Shown: positions 1 to 11,157, counted from the first letter of the stretch. The stretch is 64,000 bases of DNA from Pararge aegeria (GCF_905163445.1 NC_053190.1:13518501-13582500); one strand, 5' to 3'. The notes: generated by a model from the sequence alone, not told the origin. A program made the numbers and translations.

Positions 1-396
1 TTCCGCAGAAAAACCGACCTCTATAAAAGGGGCGCAATAAATCAGATGGAGTAAATTTATAGACATTTTGTATTGTATAAGTTACGATACACCGACTATA
101 TTTTGTATAAAAGATCGTTTTTATGGGTCATTTCAGATGACGTTTTTTCTACGCGCAGAAACGCGACGTGCGTTTTTTCCTTAGAAGAGGTGCAAAACAC
201 AGATTGCTGCATTTTGATTAATGCACCAAGGTATCTTTGCGTCATCTGAATCACAATAAAAGACTGGAGTAAATCATAAATTAAACTATTTCTTGAAAAC
301 TATTCAGTAAAATAAATTACTCATTTGTAGAATATTAAATAATTTAATTATATATCTGGCACATTCCAATTTTTAGTTATCAAAAGTTCATTTTTG

Positions 397-627
397 ACGG
401 CTGACTGGCGCAGTGGGCAGCGACCCTGCTTTCTGAGTCCATGGGTTCGATTCCCACAACTGGAAAATGTTTTTCAGTGGCTGGGTGTTTATCTGTATAT
501 TACAATGTATGTAATTTATGTATATTATTCATTAATATATTCATCAGTCATCTTAGTACCCATGACACAAGCTACGCTTACTTTGGGGCAATGTGTGTAT
601 TGTCGTAGTATATTTATCATTATTTAA
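397..627 (+). mobile_element. SINE-E, tRNA-headed, near full length
   Basis: The head has a pol III A-box-like TGGCGCAGTGGG and a B-box GGTTCGATTCCC, followed by a body with ACACAAGCTACGCTTAC and a TATTTATCATTA end. A second copy lies at 7712-7960 in the same orientation, and 3' parts occur reversed at 29010 and 36150. This is a non-autonomous retroposon with no protein. The open frame across it is incidental. Confidence 0.8.
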
Positions 628-1545
628 GAAAGGAACTCTTTATTGTGACAATTTATAACAATAAATATGCCCAAACAACGCGATAATCATGATAAGAACA
701 AGAAGAGAAAAACACTACAGAAGCGTGTGTCGCGATATTATGTCGATTTAAACATACGAGTACTATCGCGACACAAACACCCGTCTGCATTTTGGATTCA
801 CGTCCGCTATATTTTACTTACTGCAATTGAATGTCGGTAATGGAGTGTTTTCGCGAGTTGACAGCGCGTTAAATATCGGTTGCATGTGCTTAAGCATGTA
901 AAATTCTACAGGCAAAGGTCAGTTTCAATAGTTTAACCATGTCCATACTTTTGTTACTTTATCATAGCCTCTTTAATTATTTACTAATATATGCTATTTC
1001 GATGTATATTAATGTACTACGAAAATTAAAAAATAAATATATTATTATAAAAATATTTGCACGCCATATATGTAGCGTTCCTATGGCAAAATGTGAGCAG
1101 ATTTATAAAAACGACACCACTATTATACTTCAATTTTCAAGTAAAGAAAATTTTATTTCTTTTGAAATACTGAGACAGAGACAGAGAGGTAGGAGTAGGG
1201 AGTTTAAAACGAAAAGTGTGATTGTAATATTATTTGAAATTCTTCTTTTTAGCTGTGTACGGTAAGGATTTTTTTCTTTAATAGCAGACCACGGCGTTTA
1301 ATAACTTATTTGTGTACCTCCAACCAACTTTCTTATTACTTAATTATTGTGAATCAAATAGGCGATTTAAATTATTGGATAAATCAAGGTCTTAACTACT
1401 TATGTAATATGATATATAAATTTTGTTGAATCATATGTGTACCTAGTACCTTATCATTTAACAATGTGTTATGTTTATGTGATTCTGTTGGTGGTACTTT
1501 AAATAAATAAGTAAAAAAATATACGCATAAATTTACATACTAAAA
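628..1545. other. No gene seen; AT-rich
   Basis: A 108-codon frame at 939-1265 is rich in Ile, Leu and Lys, shows no motif and is probably chance. One 11-bp inverted repeat lies inside (727-774). Confidence 0.5.
727..774. repeat. 11-bp perfect inverted repeat
   Basis: GTGTCGCGATA at 727-737 is matched by TATCGCGACAC at 764-774 with a 26-nt spacer. The arms are GC-richer than the surroundings. Function unknown. Confidence 0.7.
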
Positions 1546-1896
1546 TCTATATTATAAATACGAAAGTGTGTCTGTGATTTTATAGCATCTGCTCGGCTCT
1601 ACACCAATCATGTTAAAATTTCGTGCAGAGTTCATCTTAAAAATATTAAAAGACATCTTAAAAATTTCTAGGATAAACGATATATTTTATTCCAGACGGT
1701 CCACCTATACTTTACACGGGGACCATTCCTGGTGAGTTGAAAAAACCTTTTCACCTATGACATCTTAACCGAAACCTTGATCATACAATCTTGGTGATAT
1801 TTTTAGCTCCGTGTCAAAAAAGGTACACGTCACCTGTTCCTTGTTCCTATTTTAATAACCGAAATAAACGCGAAGGAAGTCGCGAGCAACAGCTAG
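1546..1896 (+). mobile_element. Helitron-like non-autonomous element
   Basis: The element starts with TC (TCTATATTATAAATACG) after an A and ends with CTAG before a T, as expected for rolling-circle Helitrons that insert between A and T. A short GC-rich stretch, GAAGGAAGTCGCGAG, capable of weak pairing lies just before the CTAG. No coding capacity. The same end pattern recurs at 2937, 23499, 38401 and 62030. Confidence 0.6.
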
Positions 1897-2520
1897 TATT
1901 CCATAACTCATTTCATAACGATCCCCTTTAACGAATGAATCTTACGACGCTGATTGTATGCTTGATTACATTTCATACCATTACGGAGTAAATTGAAAGT
2001 GTAATGAATTGCCTTAATAAATTCAGTTAAGAAAATAAATTATTTTTTAAGACGACTAAAACAGAGCTTTCGAAATTTATCAAAATAAAAATTCTAGCTA
2101 ACAACTGACACTCCTGTTGTTAAAGATAGAGAGCCTACTTTAATTAAAAATGATACGTTGAAAGTTGTATTTGTAGCCTTTTTAGTGCTGAAGGTATGAA
2201 AAACAAAGTTACAAGACAAAGCTTTGTAAGTCTTGGACAATGCTTTACACTTATGCGTATGACTTCCAATATTAAATAGTTTGTAGAGTGTGCACTTCGA
2301 TTACGAGAATTTTTTTCTTGAGGTCGGTTCAAAGTTCGATTCCCGGATCAGATCAAAAGTTAATATTTAAGGGAACGATATAATGGGTTGTATTGTATAA
2401 CTGGTGAAGCAATGTTTTTTATACCAACTGCGATGGAATAAAATATTGTAAAATTATTTCTAATTGAAACACATTACCTCGTATAGCTTATAAGAGAGCA
2501 TAAAGCATATAGCTTACAAC
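1897..2520. other. Mostly unassigned; SINE-like remnant
   Basis: A short tRNA-like B-box, GTTCGATTCCCGG, at about 2333-2346 suggests a worn SINE head. The rest is AT-rich with no recognisable gene. Confidence 0.4.
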
Positions 2521-2810
2521 GGTGATAGCCCAGTGGGTAGGAGCTCGACTTCATTTTCGGGGGGCCGAGTTCTAATCCGTTGAAAGTAACGTGCGTTTTA
2601 CGTAAGAAAAATATCACTTGCTTCCACGATGAAGGAAAATATCGTGAGGAAACCTGCACGCCTAAAAGTTCTACATAATGTTTATGTTCTCAAAGGTGTG
2701 GAGTCCACCAATAACTGGCCCAGCGTGGTGGACTATGGCCTTAACCCCTTCTCATTGTGGGAGGAGACTTAGCCCTTTAGTGGGTTGGTATTTGGTTGAT
2801 GATGATGATC
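2521..2810 (+). mobile_element. SINE-A, full length, TGATGA tail
   Basis: The tRNA-like head GGTGATAGCCCAGTGGGTAG is followed by a body with AAGGAAAATATCGTGAGGAA and CCAGCGTGGTGGACTATGG, and a (GAT)n tail at 2797-2810. Other full or partial copies are at 10541, 17790, 24165, 25395, 37440, 38787, 51385 and 56690. The tail matches that of RTE LINE fragments in this window, its likely mobiliser. Confidence 0.8.
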
Positions 2811-2936
2811 TGATATAGCTTATCTAGTATGAAAAATATAAAAAAGGACGGTTAATATGGTATCGAAAGAGCATCATCAATAGGCATTAGGGTTTTCCAG
2901 TATTTTAAATAGATGGCGCTACTACCTTATAATATA

Positions 2937-3267
2937 CTAGCTGTTGCCCGCGACTTCGTCTGCGTTTGATTTTGTTTTTTTAAGTATTCAGTATCGCTAA
3001 GCCTTAAATGAGTATAGTAGTATATATATAAATATAACATGTGAGTTGTGACTGTCAATTAATCATAGACAAATAATTTACAATAAAATAAAATTGCGAC
3101 TATAATTAAAGACCTAAGCTATCCTATCTCTTAAGTTGGACCAGACTGCTCACGGTGTGCCAATTTAATTTAAAATCGGTTAAGTATAGTTAAGTATAGT
3201 ATAGTTAAGTAAGTATCGGAGTCCATCGCGGACAAACATCGTGACAGGAGATTTATATATATTAAGA
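2937..3267 (-). mobile_element. Helitron-like non-autonomous element
   Basis: Read on the minus strand it starts TCTTAATATATATAAATC after an A and ends with the hairpin-forming CGAAGTCGCGGGCAACAG and CTAG before a T. It is 331 bp with no open frame of note. It shares its 3' end with 47587 and 28609. Confidence 0.6.
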
Positions 3268-3659
3268 TATATAAGTTAACTTTCATTTGATGGAATAAGA
3301 AAACTACCTACGTTTTATATCTCACACTTGGCCTCCGAATTATTTAATTCAAGTTTTTTTAGTACATTTTCACATCTTTCATTTAATTAAAAAAGGTCGT
3401 TTAAATGTGTGGATGTAACGACTAAACATTGTTTAAGGACCTATGGGGCCGAGAAATTAAACCAATACTGCGGTGGACACCAGCGGAAACAATAGCTCTC
3501 TGACAGACGAATTCAAAACCACGGAAGCGAACGAATCTCAGCTCCAACTGCTATTTCACAATTCGGAATCAAATAGGTTTAAAACCTCGTATTTAGGTTT
3601 AAAAAAGAAAAAAATACTTTTATTTTATTTTAAAAACACTTTAATTTAGATTTACAAAA
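3268..3659. other. Unassigned; contains a dispersed 52-bp repeat
   Basis: 3455-3506, with GCGGTGGACA and GAAACAATAGCTCTCTGACAG, reappears inverted at 24008-24060. Nothing else is recognised. Confidence 0.5.
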
Positions 3660-3845
3660 CCTTTGACCGCCCGGTTCGATTAACAGCAGGGACAATTTTA
3701 GAATTTATTATTTTAGAATTTTCTTTAGTCCTACTTAGAAAGACGTGCCGCTAAAGGAGATAAGCCGCTACTATCTTAGACTGTATCATCCCTTACCACC
3801 AGGTTTGATTGCAGTTAAAGACTAACTTGTAGTGAAAAAAAACAC
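3660..3845 (+). mobile_element. SINE-B fragment
   Basis: A B-box-like CGGTTCGATTAAC is followed after a gap by the family tail CTTACCACCAGGTTTGATTG and AACTTGTAGTG. The A-box end is lost. Confidence 0.6.
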
Positions 3846-4320
3846 ACACATAATATTGATGCCGATTCTTCTGTACCCAAAACTAACTAAATTAGCAGGT
3901 TTAAAAATATCCCTGTACTTTTCCTAATTCAAAACAGGTTAGGAGGTTTCAGAATAGGTTAATATGATCCAAGCATCTGCGTGCACACAGGGGGTTCACC
4001 AGCTTTAATAAACTGCTAAGTAATTGTGCTAGTCGTAAAGTGGAAAATCCTTGTATAATAGATTTATACATAAAGTTTACAATAATCTATCTATATTCTA
4101 TACTTATCTCACGCAGCCTTTACAGTACACAAAACTTGTATTTACATAGGTAAGTTTACTTTGATTCTTACTCTCTTCGAGGATTTCTAGAGTTACTCAT
4201 TACTCTTATAACTCGAACGAACCCTTTTAAAATCTTGAATCTCGTCTTAATTGTTTTGTAAGTTTCTTATAAAATCCGCTCTTAATTTAAACTAAAACAA
4301 TTAAGACAAGTATTTTTTTA
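3846..4320. other. No gene or known repeat seen
   Basis: AT-rich sequence with stops in all frames and no recognised family. Confidence 0.4.
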
Positions 4321-4568
4321 TTAGATTAGAAGCAGGCGTTACTTTGCGGAAATCCATGATATATTATGAAAATTAAGCTTAATTTGCTAAACTCCGCGAA
4401 AAGCAGGAGAATTTGTATGATATAATTTATAGTTACTTCGATCCTTATACTCCACACCAAACAGATCTTCGGTAATTATTAATTGTAAAGACAATATCTC
4501 CTGAGGATGCTCCGGTTTCGGAGCGAAACGTGCGTAGAGGGTACATTACCGAAGAACTGTTAGGTGTT
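4321..4568 (+). mobile_element. Foldback (long-TIR) element, right arm lost
   Basis: It begins with AGAAGCAGGCGTTACTTTGC and has the family core, TCCTGAGGATGCTCCGG followed by CGGAGCGAAACGTGCGTAG. The matching right arm is missing after about 4568. Intact relatives are at 6858, 8343 and 41200. Confidence 0.65.
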
Positions 4569-5561
4569 TTGTATGTAACAAAACACCTACAGCACTGGTC
4601 GTCCTTAGGTTAATTTGATTAAAATGAGGGTAGAAGAAGAAGTTATAAGAAGGAAGTAAAACAAAGAAATAGAATAAAATAAATCATTAAATCTTCAACT
4701 TCGTACAAAGCGATATTTCCAATAAATCGCATAAACTACTGAACATTTGGCTTATAAGAGAGCGCGATGAGATAAATCCTAATATCAATGGATTTCCAGT
4801 TGAAGTAACTTGCAAGACGAACGAAATTCGCTTTATTAGTCGCATTCAAGTTCTTTCAAGTAAAACTACCCTTCATTATGATTTGAATCTTGTATTACTC
4901 AAATTCAAGTTACTCTTTCTATATGTTCTCGGAAGTGAAGGTCTCAGGGTCTTTATGTTACGTAACACTACAGTTATATATTTGTAGTTAAATATTTATC
5001 GAAAACCCGATATTTTGCAGTGGTGGGCTCATAAGGACTCATAAAGCATCATCCTCACCCTAAAGGATTAAATGGGGGATAAACCTTTGTATGAAAATAT
5101 AAAGTATATTGATTTATGTATATAGTTTGACTTTTTTATTCTTTTCCTTTGGCATGCTTTTTATGAAATAAAATACTCTTCTTGGTATTACCTAATAGCG
5201 GTTAGTGAAATACTTGAGTATCGGTCATTTTTAATATAAAAAAGATTCATGATTTCTGAAAATGTTTAGGGTTTAATAAGGGATTGTAATATCATTATAA
5301 GGGCCGTTTGCAAGCTAGCCATATTACATTGATCCCTTTATTATCCAACCTTTCTCTTTACGATATTAATATCATACAGCGGATCCAAAGACTGGATAAC
5401 TACATATATTTGTTAAGGAAAAATCTTAAATATAACAAAAAATCAGTAAATATTAACCCTTAGAGGTAGTTGACAATAATTATGACCCGTTGATAGGGAG
5501 ATTATTTTTTATTTAAGTAAACTCCATAAAGTAAGATATGAAAGACGAAATCCTCGCCTCT
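4569..5561. other. No gene or known repeat seen
   Basis: About 1 kb of AT-rich DNA. No motif-bearing frame, RNA gene or repeat family is recognised. Confidence 0.4.
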
Positions 5562-5695
5562 TGTAATCATCTTGGAACCCCCGTAGTTATCGCCATCATC
5601 TCACTATCATATTTATGCACATTTTTTATGTTATGTATGCATAAAAGTGTCAACTTTGGGCCTGGGATAAAGATGTTTTTGACTTTGACTTTGAA
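5562..5695 (+). mobile_element. LINE-Z 3' tail
   Basis: This is the 3' UTR end of a CR1/Jockey-type LINE. GTTATCGCCATCATCTCACT is followed by a block with GGGCCTGGGATAAAGATG and a TTTGACTTTGACTTTG tail. The same tail in reverse is at 9493, 31893 and 39652. A 76-codon frame over it is incidental. Confidence 0.65.
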
Positions 5696-6589
5696 AGTGG
5701 TAGCTTACAAACTAGAGATTAAAAAAAAACTACCACTTTGCTTCCATTATTGGACGAATTTAATGTAAGACCTACTTCTTATTGAAACAAATAAATCGAA
5801 ATCGAATTGCTTTCCTCCCATATATCTTTAAATTAAGTTAAAAGGCAGGCAACTTTTTAATAAAATATAAATTCTACACGACAAAATCCCAAAAAAGCTT
5901 CTGGATAATATACTGAGTCACGGGGTAAATGCTGTGAACAGACCCGCATAATAGCTCACGTTACCTCGAGAATTTAATATTGTTCAGGGGATAGACACAA
6001 CCCCAAAATATTCAGTAGGTCAGCCTTTACTTGTTTATCGCTCCTTATAGCGTTTTCTTTTTCTCGGACAAAATAACAACACAGACATATATAAAATAGT
6101 CGCTAAAATTCTTTTGGTACTTTAATTTCTATATTACTCTATCTTTTTGCAGTTGTTTATGGCTCCTTAACGTAGCATAGTATCTATACCTTCCTTAGTA
6201 ATTTCGTTTCTAACGGGTCTAACTTAGACTACCTATGTCAGACCGGCTTACGTGTTTGATGATTTACAGCTGGGCAATATGCCAAATTACTGCAAGCCGG
6301 TATTTTGGAATAGCGTGCAAACAACGCGCACCGAGTCTAGAGAAAACCTTAATGGAATGTAAATTCTTGATAACATTATTGTTGTGACTTTAGAGAACAT
6401 TAAACTCTAAGTTTTTCCACCATTGGAGTTTAAATGACTTCTAGTTCAAAGCTATCCTATGGCGTTTTAACTGGATAGTTCATTTCGAGCCGTTACCGTT
6501 TAGCTATAAAATTTTCTTAGAAATTTTTCGTATTTTTTAGTTGTATGAAGCTTTTTATGTACTTTGACATAAAAGGTATCACTAACGCT
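5696..6589. other. No gene or known repeat seen
   Basis: AT-rich and short-framed, with nothing recognised. Confidence 0.4.
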
Positions 6590-6785
6590 GGTTCTGTGCC
6601 ATATGGCGGCGGCAGACCAATTTTAATGACTGAAGTAACGAAGAACGGGCAGCAGCTTTCTCTGTGGTACTACTGCCACCTACTGCGATCACCAGTACTG
6701 TGAGCCCAAAGTGGTGATGGCAAAACCCCGTTAAACTTCTCTCCTAACGTGGAATTAGTGGGCTGGTATATGTTAATGATGTATA
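6590..6785 (+). mobile_element. Repeat-D copy, worn
   Basis: Degenerate match to the family at 9225 and 21693: GGCGGCAGACCA, then TACTACTGCCACCTACTGCG, ATCACCAGTA and the final GGGCTGGTATATGTTAATGATG. No protein. Confidence 0.55.
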
Positions 6786-6857
6786 CTGGATAAAGAGAAA
6801 TTTATACAATTTAAAATTATATTTTTACGCATATTTGATTGTAACTAAGTTAAGGTC

Positions 6858-7184
6858 GGATATTTATTATTTAGAAGTAGGCGTTGCTTTGCATAAATCC
6901 ATAATATATTATGAAAATTAAGCTTAATTTGCTATACTCCGCGAACAGCAGCAGAATCTGTACGGTGTAATTTATAATTACTTCAATCCGGATACTTCAC
7001 AAAATTATTCATTGTAAAGTCAACATCTCCTGAGGATGCTCCGGTTTCGAAGCGAACCGTGCGTAGAGGGTACATTGCCGAGGATCTGTTTGGTGTAGAG
7101 TATCCGGATTGAAGTAATTAAAAATTACACCATACAGATTCTGCTGCGGTTCGCGGGGTATAGCAAATTAAGCTTAATTTTCAT
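6858..7184. mobile_element. Foldback (MULE-like) element with 11-bp target duplication
   Basis: Two long arms mirror each other: ATGAAAATTAAGCTTAATTT around 6911 and AAATTAAGCTTAATTTTCAT ending at 7184, pairing inward for about 80 bp. The core carries GAGGATGCTCCGGTTTCG. AAGTTAAGGTC flanks it at 6847-6857 and 7185-7195. Long TIRs with a 9-11 bp duplication resemble Mutator-like (MULE) elements. No transposase is present, so it is non-autonomous. Confidence 0.7.
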
Positions 7185-7195
7185 AAGTTAAGGTC

Positions 7196-7711
7196 ACCTT
7201 ATTTTAATATTGCCAGTATTAACCATGAACCAAGCACCTATATACGAACTAAAACTCCTCGTCAACGACAAGTAATTTACTTTATTACTGCCATAAGATT
7301 TTTAAGATTCTTTTGTAAGAAGCATTCGTAATTGTGGGCAAAGTCAATATCAACTTGCGAGATAAGTTGCATACCTAAAAAGCAGTTCTGGGGCACGTAT
7401 TCACAGAGCAAAGTTATACTCATTTTTTCTATACTGTAGTAGCGACGGTCGACTTTCATGGCATGTTTTCATTTAAAAGAGGTCGCGCCTTTGAATTTGT
7501 AACTTTAGTTTATCGTAATCATTAACGGTCCAAATAACTGAAAAGAAAAACTTTAAAACTTTCTGATGTAAAGGATAGTAGAGCCGTAGAGTTAAAAAAA
7601 ATTATCAAACTTTTCTAGGGACTGACTATCATCCTCAAATTAGTTATTATCCACAGGCTATTAACGTCCTGGGCACAGCCACCTCTCAAAGAAATACGAT
7701 TTTAGATTTTG
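7196..7711. other. No gene or known repeat seen
   Basis: A 60-codon minus-strand frame at 7277-7459 has no motif and is treated as chance. Confidence 0.4.
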
Positions 7712-7960
7712 ACGGCCGATTGGCGCAGTTTGCAGCGGGTCGCTGCTTTCTGAGTCCAAGGCCATGGCTTCGATTCCCACAACTGGAAAATGTTTGTGTG
7801 ATGAGCATGAATGTTTTACAGTGTCTGGGTGTCTATATGTTGCTATTTTATTTATGTATATTATTCATAAAAATATTCATCAGTCACCTTAGTACCCATA
7901 ACACAAGCTACGCTTACTTTGGGGCTAGGTGGCGATTGTCTTAGTATATTTATTATTTAT
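7712..7960 (+). mobile_element. SINE-E, near full length
   Basis: Second forward copy of the 397-627 element. The A-box TTGGCGCAGT and B-box region GGCTTCGATTCCCAC are followed by the same body and an (ATTT)n end. Directly after it, ACCACACTGCTCCAATGC is a fragment of the SINE-C 3' region on the minus strand. Confidence 0.8.
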
Positions 7961-8214
7961 TTATAAACCCACCACACTGCTCCAATGCTATTTGGGATTT
8001 AACGGTTTTTATCACAAAACAGCGATAAAAACCTAAGCCTAAAAATGCTCTCCGAGGCAAAATATATGGGGGTAAATACGATCCATTTGCTAACTCCGAG
8101 CTGGTACTGCAAATTCTTTAGCAGAAAAAATATAATCACCAGGAGCAATCGCGGTCGTGTCGGATCACCAGGGCTAACTTGTACTGGAATTTAAATTATA
8201 GTAATAATAAAATA

Positions 8215-8342
8215 ATAAGTGGAAATAAATCAGAATCCCTTTATTTCAAGTAAGCAATTTTGAAAACTCAATAGTGATTCTTCCACCGGTTCAGAAGGCA
8301 GATTCCACCGAGAAGAGGCCGGCAAGAAAACCCAGCAGTTGC
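8215..8342 (-). mobile_element. LINE-X 3' tail, split by a foldback element
   Basis: On the minus strand this is the same 3' UTR as the large retrotransposon at 30080-34536: GCAACTGCTGGGTTTTCTTG, CCGGCCTCTTCTCGGTGG, ACCGGTGGAAG and TTACTTGAAATAAAGG. Its upstream end is interrupted at 8342 by the foldback element, whose target duplication is taken from this tail. Confidence 0.75.
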
Positions 8343-8565
8343 TTATTATGAAAATTAAGCATTTTTTATACTCCGCAAGAAGAATCATTGTAAAGTCAGC
8401 GAAACGTGCATAGAGGGTACCCTGTCGAAGATCTATTTGGTGTGGAGTATAAGGATTGAAGAAGTTATGAATTACACCATACAGATTCTCCTACTTTTTG
8501 CAGAGTATAGCAAATTAAGCTTAATTTTGGAATTTCGCAAAGTAACGGCTGCTTCTATCCAATAT
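8343..8565. mobile_element. Foldback (MULE-like) element with 10-bp target duplication
   Basis: The left arm, TTATTATGAAAATTAAGC, is shortened by an internal deletion. The right arm is complete and ends GCTTCTATCCAATAT. CAGCAGTTGC occurs immediately on both sides (8333-8342 and 8566-8575). Part of the core survives at 8400-8460. A 64-codon frame inside is not a gene. Confidence 0.7.
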
Positions 8566-8575
8566 CAGCAGTTGC

Positions 8576-9224
8576 TACTAAAAAAGGACAAGTACTATAT
8601 TCATCCAAATCGCCACTACATGAAACGTTAACCCTATTTCAATTTTCAACTTATCTCCTCCTTCCAATAAAATAGAGCATGAAAGCTGATCCAACCTCTT
8701 CAGCGGAACAATAACCCAGACATAAGGACAAAGCAGTCAAACTTATAGCACCCTCTTTAAGCTTCGGGAATTAAAAAGACTGAATGAAACCTTCATGAAA
8801 TTGCCACTTTTTTGCGACCATTTAATTTGTTAAGCGAAACGTGGGGAGTCATTAGTATAAAATGCTTGTGTTTACATCAGGCGACCTTCCCTTCCTTCCC
8901 CCGGAGCAGGCAATAAAGCCTAGCCCAGTTACCACCGGTCGGTGTTGGCTATTAAATGTTTGTAATCATGAAAATTAATATGTACAAATGGCGCTGTACT
9001 AAATAAAGTATTTTTGTATTGTTTATTGTTCTGCGCAATCCTTTCCGAGGCAAGGGTAGTGTGTACGAGTTTATGTAGAATTACCAAAATCAATAGGAAT
9101 TTGATGGGAATAACTTGGTCGTGTACATGTTGCACTATGATAAGGTCCCATTGTTTTTAGGGTTAATCCATTTTTGTTTTGGTTTTGGAGTTTTCTGAAC
9201 TTTTTGTCAGGCGAGAGTATGACC
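8576..9224. other. No gene or known repeat seen
   Basis: Moderately mixed composition with no recognisable family or conserved frame. Confidence 0.4.
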
Positions 9225-9455
9225 GTACATATGTAGTGAGGCGATGGCAGATCAGAATACAGCTGTCATCACCCCTCCTCTGCCCGCGGGAGTCGTACGA
9301 GGCGACTAAGGGCATATAGCTGAGAATGGTCAGCAGCGTCCTCTGTTCTTCTTCTACCATCTAGTGCGATCACCAACTCGTCTACCATGCTGGGTGATTC
9401 CTGATTTAACCAGAGAAGTCAGTAGTCCAGCCAGATGATGACGATGATGATTATG
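9225..9455 (+). mobile_element. Repeat-D copy with GATGAT tail
   Basis: Carries GGCAGATCAGAATACAGC, the CCCGCGGGAGTCGTACGAGG block, TGCGATCACCAACTCGTC and a (GATGAT)n tail. The tail is like that of SINE-A and RTE. The family has no obvious tRNA head and may be an RTE 3' derivative. Other copies are at 6590, 15240, 18236, 21693 and 54912. Confidence 0.7.
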
Positions 9456-9492
9456 GGAGCCGTTCCAAAATAACGTGAAGCTATCCACACCA

Positions 9493-9850
9493 AAGTCAAA
9501 GTCAAAGTCAAAAATATCTTTATTCAAGTAGGCCCATAGGTGGCACTTTTGATGCGCACTTAAGAATTACACGATAGTTAGATGATGGCGATAACCACAT
9601 TCGTAAACTTAAAACTTAAGCTACGAGGGTTCCAAACGCGTCCTGGTCTAAGAAGAAGCCCACAACAAACTTAGCCGGGTGTTTTTTTTTTGTTATCACA
9701 ATCTCACAATGTCATTTAAAATTATTAGAAGAGCAACCTGGTTAGAGCAATAATTCACACCCAAGCTTTTTTATCGATTACGTAGTCCTTTATACTATAA
9801 TAGGACTTTTCTAAAAGCTTATGTTTAATAAACCGATTATTATCACTAAC
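9493..9850 (-). mobile_element. LINE-Z 3' end, 5' truncated
   Basis: On the minus strand: a reverse transcriptase C-terminus, then a 3' UTR with CACCCGGCTAAGTTTGTTG and a tail of repeated TTTGACTTTGACTTTG. It is closely similar to 39652-40045. Target-primed insertion with 5' truncation explains the shape. Confidence 0.8.
9755..9838 (-). pseudogene. LINE-Z ORF2 C-terminal fragment
   Basis: The last 27 codons of a CR1/Jockey-type ORF2. The fragment contains KLLEKSYYSIKDYVIDKKAW and ends at a TGA. Similar C-termini (Y-Y-x-I-x-[DE]) end the ORFs at 13102, 34325 and 39913. No catalytic part remains. Confidence 0.75.
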
Positions 9851-10384
9851 ATTTGCTTTGGCTCAGATCAGTGTGGCTCAAAACACTTTGTCAGAGGAGA
9901 CACAATAATAACTATGCCCTGTAGTCTGATGAATCTGATGTAAGCAGAATAAATAAAAGTGACTTTTTGCATTTTAATAAATTCGGAGCTAGAAATATTT
10001 CTGGACGCAATAATTGTATGAAATTACAAAATACAAAATTAGCAGAATAAAATATTAAACTCACTAACAAAATTAATAAGAATGAGATGTTAAGAAGTCC
10101 TTCGAAATAATTATTGAAGTTATCGAGCAAAAGGGCGACACTGTGGACTAAGTTTGTTCGTTATTCCAAGGTCTGAATTTAACTACAGCGCTAAAAATGA
10201 ATGTGGCAGTTAAGAAACTCTTTGATCAAATTATTTGGATTTATACTTGACTAAACTTTCTGTTCACAATTTGAATGAATAGTGTCACATTTTTTATATA
10301 GCTTTAGACGTGCGCTTGACGGCCGTATTCTGCCTAATGGAAAGAAAGTGTGAGGTTAAGATTGTGGTTCTAGCCTAGAATATG
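9851..10384. other. No gene or known repeat seen
   Basis: AT-rich; a 72-codon minus-strand frame has no motif. Confidence 0.4.
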
Positions 10385-10500
10385 CCTATTCATTCTCGCC
10401 ATCTTGAAATGTGTTTTACTGTAAACTTTTTACTGTCTCTTTTCCTTTATGTTTCGCGTGCGATAAAGTATTTCTTCTACTTGCCTTGCCTTATTATCTT
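10385..10500 (+). mobile_element. LINE-W 3' tail fragment
   Basis: TACTGTCTCTTTTCC, GTTTCGCGTGCGATAAAGTA and TTTCTTCTAC match the tail at 13590-13673. Worn copy without coding sequence. Confidence 0.5.
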
Positions 10501-10540
10501 TATCATATCTTTATCATAAGGCACTAACCTTATAATGCGA

Positions 10541-10727
10541 TGGTTAAGACCGTAGTCCATCACGCTGACCATTTGGTAAAACATTATGGAGAACTCTCAG
10601 GCATGAAGGTTTCTTTAAGATGTTTTCGTTACCGTTAAGGCAATAAATATTTATAAACTTGAAACGCACGTACCCCCGAAAAGTGAAAGGTTTAAGGGTC
10701 CAGGGTTCAGACTTGGTACTTCCGTAA
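10541..10727 (-). mobile_element. SINE-A, head end replaced by RTE insertion
   Basis: Reverse copy: CATTATGGAGAACTCTCAGG, CATGAAGGTTTC and AAACGCACGTACCCCCGAAAAG match the copy at 25395. The tRNA-like head is missing where the RTE fragment begins at about 10732. Confidence 0.7.
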
Positions 10728-10731
10728 GAAG

Positions 10732-11157
10732 CTGTGCGTGCTGCCAGTGATGACCTATGGCTCTGAAACATGGTCGTTAACTATGGGCCTCATAAGAAGG
10801 CTCAGAGTCACTCAGCGGGCGATGGAGAGAGCTATGCTCGGAGTATCTCTACGCGATCAAATCAGAAATGTGGAGATTCGTAGAAGAACCAGAGTTACCG
10901 ACATAGCTCAACGAGTCGCGAAGCTGAAGTGGCAATGGGCCGGGCACATAGTTGGGAGAAAGGATGGACGTTGGGGTCCCAAGGTGCTGGAATGGCAGCC
11001 CCGTACTGGTAAGCGCAGCGTTGGTCGGCCCCCAACGAAATGGACAGACGACATTAAGCGATTCGCAGGTAGCCGCTGGATCCAAGCGGCCCAGAACCGT
11101 GGAACTTGGAACTCCCTACAAAAGACCTATGTCCAGCAGTGGACGTCTATCGTTTGA
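10732..11157 (+). pseudogene. RTE LINE reverse transcriptase C-terminal region
   Basis: About 140 codons with no internal stop. From the N-terminus: VLPVMTYGSETWSL, the end of the RT thumb or connection; LKWQWAGHIVGR; then GRPPTKWTDDIKRFAGSRW near residue 95 and TYVQQW near the end. These are hallmarks of RTE/BovB ORF tails. The polymerase palm with its FADD box and the endonuclease lie upstream and are absent, so the fragment cannot act by itself. The ATG at 10738 is an internal Met of the parent ORF. An intact frame suggests a fairly young insertion. Confidence 0.85.

Noticed and set aside
20..50. TATAAAAG with TCAGATGG about 25 bp downstream, resembling a core promoter
   Set aside because: No transcript-like sequence follows, and such short motifs are frequent in AT-rich DNA.
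397..470. tRNA gene
   Set aside because: Boxes A and B are present, but no full cloverleaf or acceptor stem is evident, and the copy continues into a SINE body repeated elsewhere.
939..1265. 108-codon open frame
   Set aside because: AT-driven composition, no motif, no start context or neighbours that support a gene.
4500..4550. Repeated CCTGAGGATGCTCCGG block as a possible structured RNA or riboswitch
   Set aside because: It is the core of the foldback element and occurs only between its arms.
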